Shown here piece after piece: positions 16,898-24,828 of a stretch of 64,000 bases of DNA. The notes below the pieces were generated by a model, which worked only from the letters and a program-made list of their open reading frames with translations, searched no databases and was not told where the DNA came from. The position numbers were made by a program, and so were the translations under genes. Origin of the DNA: LMUY01 sp965199095 (GTDB lineage Bacteria > Pseudomonadota > Alphaproteobacteria > Acetobacterales > Acetobacteraceae); NCBI GenBank assembly GCA_965199095.1, contig CBDAQM010000003.1, forward strand, positions 496,001 to 560,000, given 5' to 3'. The stretch's first letter is position 1. The number at the start of each line of letters is the position of its first letter.

Positions 16898-18067
16898 CTA
16901 CGCTGCTGGCCGGGCGCTGTCGCCTGAAACAAGCTCGGCGGCGTATCGCCGTCCCATCTGGTCCAGCGCCATCACCTCGTCCAATGATCCGGCCGGCGGC
17001 GCACCCATCCGGTCCAGCACCGCCTCCACGATCCCGGCGATCGACAGGAAGCCGATGCGCCGCCCGAGAAATGCCTCAACGGCCACCTCGTTGGCCGCGT
17101 TGAGGATTGTGGCGGCGCCGCCACCGGCACGCAAGGCGTTCCGCGCCAGGCGCAACGCCGGGAACCGCACGACGTCGGGCTCGGCAAACTCCAGCCGGCC
17201 GAGCTTCGCCAGGTCAAGCCGCGGGGAAGTGGTGGGCAGGCGCTCCGGCCAGGCCAGGGTATGGGCGATTGGAATGCGCATGTCCGGGCTGCCGAGCTGC
17301 GCCAGCACGCTGCCATCGTGGTAGCACACCATCCCATGCACGACGGATTGCGGATGGATCAGGATGTCGACCTGCGTCTCCGCCAATCCAAACAGCCGTG
17401 CCGCCTCGATCAGCTCCAGGCCCTTGTTGAACATGGTGGCCGAGTCGATGCTGATCTTGCTGCCCATCGACCAGACCGGATGGCGCAACGCGGCCTCGGG
17501 GGTGGCGGCCTGCATCTCCGCGGTGCTGGCGGTGCGGAACGGGCCGCCGGATGCCGTCAACACGATGCGTTCGACCGCGCGGCCGTTCTGCTCCGCCATG
17601 GCCTGGAAGATCGCGTTGTGTTCGGAATCCACCGGCAGCAGCGTCGCCCCCGCGTCGCGCACGGCCTGGAGCATGATCTCCCCGGCGCAGATCAGGGCTT
17701 CCTTGTTGGCGAAGGCGATGGCACCGCCGCGGCGGATTGCCGCCAGGGTCGAGGGCAGCCCCGCCGCCCCGGTGATCGCGGCCATCGTCCAGTCCACGGG
17801 GATCGCGGCGGCTTGCGTCACCGCCTCCGGGCCAGCCGCGACACGAACCGGGTGGCCGGACAGCGCCTGCTTCAGCGCCGCGAATTCTCCGGGGTCGCCG
17901 ATCACGGCCAGTTCGGCGCCAAGCGCCACCGCCTGCTGCGCCAGCACCGCGACGTTGCGGCCCCCGGTCAGGCAGCGGACCTGGTAGCGATCCCGGTTCG
18001 CCAGCAGGAGGTCGACGGTGCTGCACCCGACGCTGCCGGTGCTGCCGAGGATGCTCACGCTCCTCAT
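16898..18067 (-). CDS. dxr: 1-deoxy-D-xylulose 5-phosphate reductoisomerase Dxr
   Basis: Second MEP-pathway enzyme: converts DXP to 2-C-methyl-D-erythritol 4-phosphate with NADPH. The NADPH site SILGSTGSVG starts the 389-residue protein. ANKEALICAG, LLPVDSEHNAIFQAM (metal ligands) and MGSKISIDSATMFNKGLE (substrate binding) are diagnostic. The ATG overlaps the cdsA stop as ATGA. With dxs, ispA and uppS in the same window it feeds undecaprenyl and hopanoid synthesis. Confidence 0.97.
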   Translation of the reverse strand: MRSVSILGSTGSVGCSTVDLLLANRDRYQVRCLTGGRNVAVLAQQAVALGAELAVIGDPGEFAALKQALSGHPVRVAAGPEAVTQAAAIPVDWTMAAITGAAGLPSTLAAIRRGGAIAFANKEALICAGEIMLQAVRDAGATLLPVDSEHNAIFQAMAEQNGRAVERIVLTASGGPFRTASTAEMQAATPEAALRHPVWSMGSKISIDSATMFNKGLELIEAARLFGLAETQVDILIHPQSVVHGMVCYHDGSVLAQLGSPDMRIPIAHTLAWPERLPTTSPRLDLAKLGRLEFAEPDVVRFPALRLARNALRAGGGAATILNAANEVAVEAFLGRRIGFLSIAGIVEAVLDRMGAPPAGSLDEVMALDQMGRRYAAELVSGDSARPAA

Positions 18068-18720
18068 GGCGACCCCAACCCCGCCTTGGACACCGCGATC
18101 GCCAGGCCGGCGAGCAGCGCCGCCGCCATCAAGCCGTCCAGGCGGTCCAGCAGGCCGCCATGGCCGGGGATCAGCCGCCCCGAATCCTTCACCTGGTAGC
18201 GGCGCTTCAGCGCGCTTTCGCCCAGATCGCCCAGTTGCGACGCAACCCCGAGGCACGCCGCACCCAGCGCGGCCCAGACGCTCAATCCCGCTATCACGAT
18301 TCCTCCCGCCATCGCCGCCGCCAACCCACCGGCCGCTCCGCTCCAGGTCTTACCCGGGGAGATGGACGGCGCCAAACGCGGACCGCCGAGCAGGCGGCCC
18401 GCGGCGTAGGCGCCGATATCGCTGCACCAGACCACGACGAGCACGAAGAACATGCCGCGCGCGCCGAACCCGGACCGGACCGCCCACAGCGCCGCCAGGG
18501 CCGCCGCGGCATACAGGATGCCCAGCGTCATCGGCAGGGCGCGGCGCCGGCACATCACGCCCCATTCCCACACCACGCCCGCGAACCCGACCAGCAGCAG
18601 GACGGCCAGGGCGGCCCCGCCGAACCAGGCGCAGGCGAGCACGACCGGGGCCAACACCGCAGCCGACAGCACCCGCAGCCGCAGATCCGCCCAGCGGGCC
18701 GCCTTCGCCCGCTCAGCCAG
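18064..18720 (-). CDS. cdsA: Phosphatidate cytidylyltransferase CdsA
   Basis: Integral membrane enzyme making CDP-diacylglycerol from phosphatidate and CTP. About six hydrophobic segments and the C-terminal CTP-transferase signature are clear: GKTWSGAAGG, then SQLGDLGESALKRRYQVKDS and LIPGHGGLLDRLDG. The start is uncertain: no ATG lies near the N-terminus. A CTG at 18720, five bases before the uppS stop, gives 218 residues; a GTG at 18672 would begin right at the first membrane helix. Both are shorter than the usual 260-285 residues of the family, although the catalytic part is complete. Confidence 0.85.
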   Translation of the reverse strand: MAERAKAARWADLRLRVLSAAVLAPVVLACAWFGGAALAVLLLVGFAGVVWEWGVMCRRRALPMTLGILYAAAALAALWAVRSGFGARGMFFVLVVVWCSDIGAYAAGRLLGGPRLAPSISPGKTWSGAAGGLAAAMAGGIVIAGLSVWAALGAACLGVASQLGDLGESALKRRYQVKDSGRLIPGHGGLLDRLDGLMAAALLAGLAIAVSKAGLGSP

Positions 18721-19459
18721 GGCGGGCCCCGAACCGCCGTTCGCGGCGGCTGAACTCCGCCAGGGCGGCGTTGAACTCGGACGGCCCGAAATCCGGCCAC
18801 AGCACGTCGGTGAACACCAGCTCCGCATAGGCCGACTGCCACAGCAGGAAGTTGCTCAGCCGGTGCTCGCCGCTGGTGCGCACCACCAGATCCGGGTCCG
18901 GCATTCCGGCGGTGGAGAGCAGCCCGGCAAAGATGCTTTCATCAAGCTGTTCCGGGTCCAGCGTGCCGTTCCGCACCGCCATGGCGGCGCGCCGGGCGGC
19001 CAGGACGATCTCCGACCTGGCGCCGTAGGAGAGTGCGACATTGAGGTTCAGGCGGCTGTTGTCAGCCGTTTCCCGCTCCGCCCGGTCCAGGTCGGCGCAG
19101 ATATCGGCGTCGAACCGGGTGCGGTCGCCGATGATCCGGATGCGGACGCCCTCCGCCTTCAACTCCGCCAGCTCCTGGCGGATGTAGTGGCGCAGCAACC
19201 CCGTCAGATCCAGGACCTCGGTCCGCGGGCGGCTCCAATTCTCGCTGCTGAAGGCGTACAGCGTCAGCCAGCCGATGCGGGCGCGGATCGCCGCCTCGAT
19301 CGCGCGGCGCACCGCCTGCGCCCCGGCGCGGTGCCCCGCCACGCGCGGCAGGCCACGCGCGGCCGCCCAGCGTCCATTGCCGTCCATGATGATGGCGACG
19401 TGGACGGGAAGGCCGGGCTCGGACGTCTCCAGCGCGAGACGGCTTGGCTGCACGTTCAC
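18713..19459 (-). CDS. uppS: Undecaprenyl diphosphate synthase UppS
   Basis: cis-Prenyltransferase (248 residues) that elongates FPP with IPP to the C55 carrier lipid for peptidoglycan and polysaccharides. VAIIMDGNGRWA with the catalytic Asp, LTLYAFSSENWSRP, NLNVALSYGARSEI and DPDLVVRTSGEHRLSNFLLW are all conserved. The start is a GTG at 19459 (another at 19453). Its 3' end overlaps the presumed cdsA start. It belongs to the frr-uppS-cdsA-dxr run. Confidence 0.96.
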   Translation of the reverse strand: MNVQPSRLALETSEPGLPVHVAIIMDGNGRWAAARGLPRVAGHRAGAQAVRRAIEAAIRARIGWLTLYAFSSENWSRPRTEVLDLTGLLRHYIRQELAELKAEGVRIRIIGDRTRFDADICADLDRAERETADNSRLNLNVALSYGARSEIVLAARRAAMAVRNGTLDPEQLDESIFAGLLSTAGMPDPDLVVRTSGEHRLSNFLLWQSAYAELVFTDVLWPDFGPSEFNAALAEFSRRERRFGARPG

Positions 19460-19506
19460 CCGGATCCCCGCTCCATCGGCAGCCCCATGTCCCAGCGATC
19501 GCCCGG

Positions 19507-20073
19507 CTAAACCTGCTTGATTTCCCGTTCCTTGTCGACGAGCGCGTCATCCACGCGCTTGATGTACTGGTCGGTGAGCTTCTGGACCTCGTCGGACCAG
19601 GTCTTCGCCTCGTCCTCGCCGATCTCGTGCTTCTTCTCGGCGGCCTTGATCTGCTCCATGCCGTCGCGCCGCACGCCGCGGACCGCAACCCGTGCGCCCT
19701 CGCCATAGCGTCCGGCCGCCTTCGCCAGCTCCACCCGGCGCTCGGCGGTCAGTTGCGGGATCGGCACCCGCACCACCTGCCCGTCCGCCGACGGGTTCAG
19801 CCCCAGCCCGGAATCGCGGATCGCCCGCTCCACCGCGCCGACCATCGACTTGTCCCAAACCTGGACGGTGATCATGCGGGCTTCCGGGACGCCGATGGTG
19901 CCCACCTGCGTGATGGGCATCTCGGTCCCGTACGCTTCGACCTTCACCGGCTCCAGCAACGCCGGGCTGGCGCGGCCCGTGCGCAGGCCGGCGAAATCGC
20001 GGCGCATCGTTTCCAGCGCGCCGTCCATGCGGCGGGTCAGGTCTGTCTTGAGAACGGTCAGGTCGGCCGGCAC
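19507..20073 (-). CDS. frr: Ribosome recycling factor
   Basis: Cytoplasmic factor (188 residues) that with EF-G splits post-termination ribosomes. The three-helix bundle is recognisable: LKTDLTRRMDGALETMRRDF, LRTGRASPALLEPVKVEAYG, RVPIPQLTAERRVELAKAA and VRRDGMEQIKAAEKKHEIGE. It lies 133 bp downstream of pyrH across a region with two strong hairpins and 47 bp upstream of uppS. Confidence 0.97.
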   Translation of the reverse strand: MPADLTVLKTDLTRRMDGALETMRRDFAGLRTGRASPALLEPVKVEAYGTEMPITQVGTIGVPEARMITVQVWDKSMVGAVERAIRDSGLGLNPSADGQVVRVPIPQLTAERRVELAKAAGRYGEGARVAVRGVRRDGMEQIKAAEKKHEIGEDEAKTWSDEVQKLTDQYIKRVDDALVDKEREIKQV

Positions 20074-20120
20074 GGTTGCACCTCGTAGGACGTCGCCCGT
20101 CGTCTTAGGGCAGGATCAGT

Positions 20121-20210
20121 CAGACCGGAACGGTCTGGCAGATAAAACTGCTTGCCAAAGCATATGTTTAGAGCGCGCTGACCGCTTCGGTCAGCCTAAA
20201 AGCGCTCTAA
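20121..20210. repeat. Two hairpins between pyrH and frr
   Basis: Hairpin 1: CAGACCG (20121-20127), loop GAA, CGGTCTG. Hairpin 2 is nested: outer arms TTAGAGCGC (20168-20176) and GCGCTCTAA (20202-20210), inner arms GCTGACCG (20177-20184) and CGGTCAGC (20188-20195). The outer arm overlaps the pyrH stop codon. No U-run follows on the minus strand, so it could be an RNA stabiliser, attenuator or repeat element rather than a classical terminator. Confidence 0.65.
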
Positions 20211-20932
20211 GGCTTTTCGATGATAGTGGTGAAGCGGCCTTCGCCCCGCATCACCTTCGCGAATGCACCGGCCGCATGGATGTTGAAGATCGTGATGGGC
20301 AGGCCGTTCTCCCGCGCCACGCTGATCGCGGCGGCGTCCATCACCGCCAGGTCGCGGGCGAGCACGTCGTGGTAGGTGAGCTCCTCATAGCGGTCGGCCG
20401 TCGGGTCCTTGCGCGGATCGGCGGAGTACACGCCATCCACCTGGGTGCCTTTCAGCAGCATGCTGCACCCCATCTCCACCGCGCGCAGCGCGGCCGCCGT
20501 GTCGGTGGTGAAGAACGGGTTGCCGGTCCCGGCCGCGAAGATCACCACGCGCCCCTTTTCCATGTGCCGCATGGCGCGGCGGCGGATATACGGCTCGCAC
20601 ACGCTGGCCATCGGGATGGCGGATTGCACCCGCGTGGCGACGCCGATCTTTTCCAGCGCGTTCTGCACGCCGAGCGCGTTCATCACGGTGGCGATCATGC
20701 CCATGTAGTCGGCCTGCGCCCGGTCCATGCCGCGCGCCGCGGCTGAAACCCCGCGGAAGATGTTGCCCCCGCCGATCACCAGGCAGACCTGGTGCCCCAG
20801 GGCGACCACGTCGCCCACATCCGTTGCAATCCGCAGCAGGGTGTCGCCGTCCAGGCCGTACTCCCGGGTTCCCATCAGCGCCTCCCCGGACACTTTCAGG
20901 AGCACTCGCTTGCGGGACGTCTCAACAGTCAT
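20207..20932 (-). CDS. pyrH: Uridylate kinase PyrH
   Basis: Hexameric bacterial UMP kinase (241 residues), forming UDP from UMP and ATP for pyrimidine nucleotides. RVLLKVSGEALMG opens the amino-acid-kinase fold. CLVIGGGNIFRG, DYMGMIATVMNAL, FFTTDTAAALRA and LTYHDVLARDLAVMDAAA are conserved. It heads the envelope operon on the minus strand. In most alphaproteobacteria rpsB and tsf precede it, but here the upstream gene is a VTT-domain membrane protein. Confidence 0.97.
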   Translation of the reverse strand: MTVETSRKRVLLKVSGEALMGTREYGLDGDTLLRIATDVGDVVALGHQVCLVIGGGNIFRGVSAAARGMDRAQADYMGMIATVMNALGVQNALEKIGVATRVQSAIPMASVCEPYIRRRAMRHMEKGRVVIFAAGTGNPFFTTDTAAALRAVEMGCSMLLKGTQVDGVYSADPRKDPTADRYEELTYHDVLARDLAVMDAAAISVARENGLPITIFNIHAAGAFAKVMRGEGRFTTIIEKP

Positions 20933-21020
20933 GGCGTTCCCTCAAAATCAGTGCCCCCATGGCCGCGGCACCCTAGAGTTTAGGGTCGAACGTCACAAGC
21001 GTGTCGAAGAAGCCCGGCGG

Positions 21021-21599
21021 CTACACGTATTGCACCAGCCAGATGCCCAGGACGAGCATCACCGCAGAGCCGGCCAGCAGCCATGGCAGCCGCCGGTCGA
21101 TGAAGCGCCTGGCGGGATCGCCGAACAGCTTGAGCAGGATCGCCCACAGGAAGAACCGGGCGCCGCGGGTCACGGCGCTTGCCGCGACGAAGGTGGCGAA
21201 GTTGAACTGGGCGGCGCCGGACGCGATGGTGATGATCTTGTAGGGGATCGGCAGCAGCCCCTTGATCAGGATGATCCATAGGCCGACCTGGGCGAACCGC
21301 GCCTGGAACGCCGCGTAGGCTGCCTCATAATGGTACAGCGCCAGCAGCGGCCGGGCGACCTGGTTGAACAGCGCATAGCCGATCAGGTAGCCGAGCATCC
21401 CGCCCAGCACGCTGGCCACCGTCGTGATCAGGGCGTAGCGCAACGCCCGGTCCGGCCGGGCCAACGCCATGGGCACCAGCAGCGCGTCCGGTGGGATGGG
21501 AAAGAAGCTGCTTTCGGCAAACGCCACCGCGGCCAGCCACACCGGCGCGAACGGGCTGGCGGCGAGCAGCAGCACGCGCTGGTACAGGCGGCGGATCAT
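21021..21599 (-). CDS. VTT-domain membrane protein (YqaA/DedA-like)
   Basis: A 192-residue inner-membrane protein with a VTT (SNARE-associated/DedA-like) domain. The YqaA-type pattern is AESSFFPIPPDALLVPMALA near the N-terminus, then ASVLGGMLGYLIGYALF and IILIKGLLPIPYKIITIASGA, with hydrophobic C-terminal segments. DedA-type proteins are linked to lipid-carrier flipping and envelope integrity; YqaA itself is uncharacterised. The ATG at 21599 is chosen; an in-frame start at 21614 would add five residues. It is on the same strand as pyrH, 88 bp upstream. Confidence 0.8.
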   Translation of the reverse strand: MIRRLYQRVLLLAASPFAPVWLAAVAFAESSFFPIPPDALLVPMALARPDRALRYALITTVASVLGGMLGYLIGYALFNQVARPLLALYHYEAAYAAFQARFAQVGLWIILIKGLLPIPYKIITIASGAAQFNFATFVAASAVTRGARFFLWAILLKLFGDPARRFIDRRLPWLLAGSAVMLVLGIWLVQYV

Positions 21600-21693
21600 G
21601 GCGACCCATGCCACGCGACGGGAACGGCATCAACGGCTGGCCGCGATCCAGACCGGGGGATAGGGTGGGCCAGGTAAAGCTCCGAGGTTCCGA

Positions 21694-22167
21694 ATGCGCC
21701 GTGCTGCCCTGCTGCCTGCCCTGTTTCTCTTGACTGGCGTCCTGGCGACCAGCGCGTGTTTCGCGCAGGCATCGCGGCGCCGCGAGCCGGAAGCGCGTGC
21801 GCCGGTTGCAGCGCCGGGCGGCCCACCGCATGCCTGGCTGTTCGGCGTGTGGACGGGTGGATTGTTCCCGGTGCTGGACGGGATGACCGCACAGGACTGC
21901 AAGATGGAGCCGACCGTCGTGTTCGCGCGTGATCAGGTAAACCATGCCTCGCTCCTCGGCACCGCGATCGTCCAGCGTGTGATCGAGACGGTGCGCACCA
22001 CGCCCGCGGGCGCCGAGTTCCGCTTCACGCCCGACGCCGACGCCGATGCCGGCTTTGGCTGCGAGGATGCGAACGTCCTGCATGTGACCCGTGAGAATGA
22101 CCACGCCATCTCATTCCCGCATTGCACCGCGTTCCCCTATCCGCTGGAGCGCTGTCCCAGGGCGTAG
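21694..22167 (+). CDS. Secreted protein of unknown function
   Basis: I do not recognise this 157-residue protein. It has a good Sec signal peptide (MRRAALLPALFLLTGVLATS, cleavage probably after ACFAQA). A mature domain follows with HAWLFGVWTGGLFPVLDGMT and Cys residues in AQDCKM, FGCED, PHCTAF and LERCP, which could form two disulfides in the periplasm. Codon use matches the neighbours. It is divergent from the VTT gene and followed by argC after 105 bp. Confidence 0.6.
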   Translation: MRRAALLPALFLLTGVLATSACFAQASRRREPEARAPVAAPGGPPHAWLFGVWTGGLFPVLDGMTAQDCKMEPTVVFARDQVNHASLLGTAIVQRVIETVRTTPAGAEFRFTPDADADAGFGCEDANVLHVTRENDHAISFPHCTAFPYPLERCPRA

Positions 22168-22272
22168 CGACGGGCCTGTCCGGGCGACCATGCGGACGTC
22201 ACGGCAGCTATTCCGTGGCCTGCCTTGCGCAGGCCCGGCAAACACCCTCACCATCATGGCGGAGGCGCGCGC

Positions 22273-23214
22273 ATGACCCATACCGTTTTCATCGATGGCG
22301 AGGCTGGCACCACGGGGCTGGGCATCCGCGAGCGCCTGCGTGACATGCCCGGCGTCACCATCCGCTCCATCGACCCGGCGCGCCGCAAGGACCCTTCCGC
22401 CCGGCAGGCGATGATGGCGCAGGTCGACCTCGCCATCCTCTGCCTGCATGACGAGGCGGCGCGGGAATCGGCCGCCCTCGCCGCCGCCCTCGGCCGCGAC
22501 GCGCCGAAGCTGCTGGACGCCAGCACCGCCCACCGGGTCGACCCCGACTGGGTGTACGGCGTGCCGGAGCTGGAGGCCGGGCAGGCCGAACGGATCGCCT
22601 GCGCGCACCGGGTGGCCAATCCCGGCTGCTATCCCACCGGCGCCATCACCCTGCTGCGCCCCCTGGTCGCCGCCGGGTTGCTGCCCGCCGACTACCCCGT
22701 CTGCGTCAACGCCGTCAGCGGCTATTCCGGCGGGGGCCGCAGCATGATTGAGGCGCATGAGGCGGGTGGCGGCCCGGCCTTCGAACTCTACGCCCTGGGG
22801 ATGGAGCACAAGCACGTCCCCGAGCTGCAGCGTTACGCCCTGCTGACACGGCGTCCCATCTTCGTGCCGTCGGTCGGCCATTTCCGCCAGGGCATGCTGG
22901 TGTCCGTGCCGCTGCATCTGGACATGCTGCCGGGCCGCCCCTCCGCGCTGGACCTGGCCGACACGCTGGCCCGTTATTACCGCCACGCCCCCGCCATCCG
23001 CGTCCTGCCGCCGCAGCCCGGCGGCAAGCTGGAGCCCGAGGCGCTGAACGACACCGACGGGATGGAACTGCGGGTGTTCGGCTATCCCGGTCACGACCAC
23101 GCCGTGCTGGTGGCGCGGCTGGACAATCTGGGCAAGGGCGCGTCCGGCGCGGCGGTCCAGAACATGCGGTTGATGCTCGGCCTGGATGCGGTGCGGGAGG
23201 TCGAGCTTGCCTGA
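22273..23214 (+). CDS. argC: N-acetyl-gamma-glutamyl-phosphate reductase, type 2
   Basis: Arginine-biosynthesis enzyme that reduces N-acetylglutamyl phosphate to the semialdehyde with NADPH. The 313-residue type 2 form starts HTVFIDGEAGTTGLGI. The catalytic Cys lies in VANPGCYPTGA, and NAVSGYSGGGRSMIE and MEHKHVPELQRY are characteristic. The ATG at 22273 is the only start in line with the family N-terminus. Its last codons overlap the gamma carbonic anhydrase frame, so argC, that gene and a lipoprotein appear to form an operon. Confidence 0.94.
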   Translation: MTHTVFIDGEAGTTGLGIRERLRDMPGVTIRSIDPARRKDPSARQAMMAQVDLAILCLHDEAARESAALAAALGRDAPKLLDASTAHRVDPDWVYGVPELEAGQAERIACAHRVANPGCYPTGAITLLRPLVAAGLLPADYPVCVNAVSGYSGGGRSMIEAHEAGGGPAFELYALGMEHKHVPELQRYALLTRRPIFVPSVGHFRQGMLVSVPLHLDMLPGRPSALDLADTLARYYRHAPAIRVLPPQPGGKLEPEALNDTDGMELRVFGYPGHDHAVLVARLDNLGKGASGAAVQNMRLMLGLDAVREVELA

Positions 23215-23746
23215 GCACGGGCCGCTCTGGGCGTTGGACGGCGTGGCGCCGCAGGTGGCGGCCGATGCGTGGGTGGCGCCGACGGCCGCCGTCATCGGCG
23301 ACGTGGTCCTGGGCGCCGGCGTCGGCATCTGGTGGCACTGCGTGCTGCGCGGCGACACCAACCACATCCGCGTCGGCGACGGCACCAACATCCAGGACGG
23401 CAGCATCGTCCACGTGAGCGCCGGGACGTTCCCCTGCCTGATCGGGCGCGACGTCACGGTCGGGCATGCCTGCATCGTGCACGCCTGCACGCTGGAGGAC
23501 CGCGCCTTCGTCGGCATGGGCGCCACGGTGCTGGACGGCGCCACAATCCGGGAGGGCGGGATGCTGGCGGCAGGCGGCCTGCTGACCCCGGGCAAGACCA
23601 TCGGCCCGAACGAGCTCTGGGCCGGCAGCCCCGCCCGCCTGATGCGGGTGATGTCGGCGGAGGAGCGCGCCGGATGGGATCGGACGGCGGTCCACTACGT
23701 GGCGCTGGGCCAACGCTTCCGCTCGGGCTTGACCCCGGTCCCGTGA
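23207..23746 (+). CDS. Gamma carbonic anhydrase-like hexapeptide protein
   Basis: Left-handed beta-helix protein (179 residues) of the gamma carbonic anhydrase/PaaY/YrdA family, trimeric and metal-binding. The ligand region is conserved: DGSIVHVSAG with the first His, then VGHACIVHAC with two more. GDVVLGAGVGIWWHCVLRGD and AGSPARLMRVM are family signatures. Start choice: TTG at 23207 overlaps the argC stop by eight bases, while ATG 23186 would overlap by 29; both are in frame. Carbonic anhydrase activity is not assured for this subfamily. Confidence 0.85.
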   Translation: MPEHGPLWALDGVAPQVAADAWVAPTAAVIGDVVLGAGVGIWWHCVLRGDTNHIRVGDGTNIQDGSIVHVSAGTFPCLIGRDVTVGHACIVHACTLEDRAFVGMGATVLDGATIREGGMLAAGGLLTPGKTIGPNELWAGSPARLMRVMSAEERAGWDRTAVHYVALGQRFRSGLTPVP

Positions 23747-24312
23747 GCCGCCATGTCGCCGCCCTGCTGCTGGCCGGCTGCATCGCCGCTTGCAGTCCCG
23801 TGCCGCCACCGCCGGACACGGCGCAATTGCCGCCCGGCGTATTCGGGCCCCAGGACCAGGACATCCCGGCGGCGCAATATGCGCAAAACGCGTTCTCGGA
23901 CGCCGCCCGCACCTACGGCGATCCCGCCGCCGGTGCGGAGGCGGTACTGGCGCTGGATTACCTCGCCGGCGAGGTGAACACGAACCCGCGCTGGAGCAGT
24001 GTCAGCGTGGCCACGAAGGCGGAGCTACTGCAGGCGCGTCAGGACACGCGGGCCGCCGCCGGGATCGCACCAAACGCACCCTCCCAGCTCGTCGTCAACA
24101 GCTTGCTTGCGGCCCGTAACGACCTGACGGCCGGCAACCCGGACGCCGCCGCGGCGGCACTCAACAACCCGGCGTTCCCCGGCGGCGGACAGGCGGCGGT
24201 CAAGGCGCTGGCGAACCTGCCCTACATCCAGACCGCCAACGTCGCCACCATCCACGCGGCCAACGAAATGGATTCACCCGGCGAAGGCGACAGCGCCCCA
24301 TTCCAGCCCTGA
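23743..24312 (+). CDS. Predicted lipoprotein, unknown function
   Basis: A 189-residue lipoprotein: basic start SRH, hydrophobic AALLLAGCIAAC with lipobox LAGC, then a Pro-rich linker (SPVPPPPD). The mature part is Ala/Asn-rich and helical-looking (YAQNAFSDAARTYGDPAAGA, NSLLAARNDLTAGNPDAAAA), resembling uncharacterised alphaproteobacterial lipoproteins. The GTG start overlaps the carbonic anhydrase-like stop as GTGA, so it is translationally coupled to it. No enzymatic motif is visible. Confidence 0.75.
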   Translation: MSRHVAALLLAGCIAACSPVPPPPDTAQLPPGVFGPQDQDIPAAQYAQNAFSDAARTYGDPAAGAEAVLALDYLAGEVNTNPRWSSVSVATKAELLQARQDTRAAAGIAPNAPSQLVVNSLLAARNDLTAGNPDAAAAALNNPAFPGGGQAAVKALANLPYIQTANVATIHAANEMDSPGEGDSAPFQP

Positions 24313-24375
24313 CACGACTTTCTTTTGAGCGGCAGCTTTGTCGGCGTGCCGACGCACTAATTTGCCGACGCTGCC

Positions 24376-24705
24376 TTACCGCTCGCCCTCATCCGGGTCG
24401 GCTTCCACCTCGATCTCGTCCGGGATCGCGTCGGCGTCGTCCTCCAGGTCGGACGCGTCTTCGATCACATCCTCCTCCGCCTCGTCCTCCACGGCCTCGA
24501 CCTCGACATCCGCGTCGTCGGCCACCGGCGGCTTCTTCGGGCGCTTGTCCTCCGTCACGTTGCCGCCGCCTCGACGGGTGCGCGGGATGTCCGCCGGTTG
24601 CTCGGTGCCGCATTTCGGACAGACAGCGGGGGCGCGCTGCAGATCGTAGAACCGGGCGCCGCAGGCCACGCAGACTCGCTTTGTTCCGAGTTCGGGCTTC
24701 GGCAT
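24376..24705 (-). CDS. FYDLN-acid family zinc-ribbon protein (TIGR02300)
   Basis: A 109-residue alphaproteobacterial protein of the TIGR02300 type. The N-terminal zinc ribbon has C-x2-C pairs in RVCVACGARFYDL and AVCPKCGTEQP. A Lys/Arg-rich linker and a long acidic C-terminal tail of Asp/Glu/Val/Ala follow. The function is unknown; the charge split suggests nucleic-acid or protein binding. Start ATG 24705 precedes the conserved PKPELGTKR. It is divergent from aroA, the usual neighbour of this family. Confidence 0.88.
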   Translation of the reverse strand: MPKPELGTKRVCVACGARFYDLQRAPAVCPKCGTEQPADIPRTRRGGGNVTEDKRPKKPPVADDADVEVEAVEDEAEEDVIEDASDLEDDADAIPDEIEVEADPDEGER

Positions 24706-24828
24706 GCAGCGGCACTCCTTCGCAGTCCGACGCAAACCGCCAGAGGGCGCGCCCCATGCCATCGTCTTGCCGCCGTGTCAAACCGGCACCTGTTCAAACA
24801 TCCCCACCCCTGCTAAGCGCCCGGGCCG

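Noticed and set aside
24340..24353. GTCGGC-GT-GCCGAC hairpin between convergent genes as a terminator
   Set aside because: The loop is only two bases and no T-run follows on either strand; it may be a chance palindrome.
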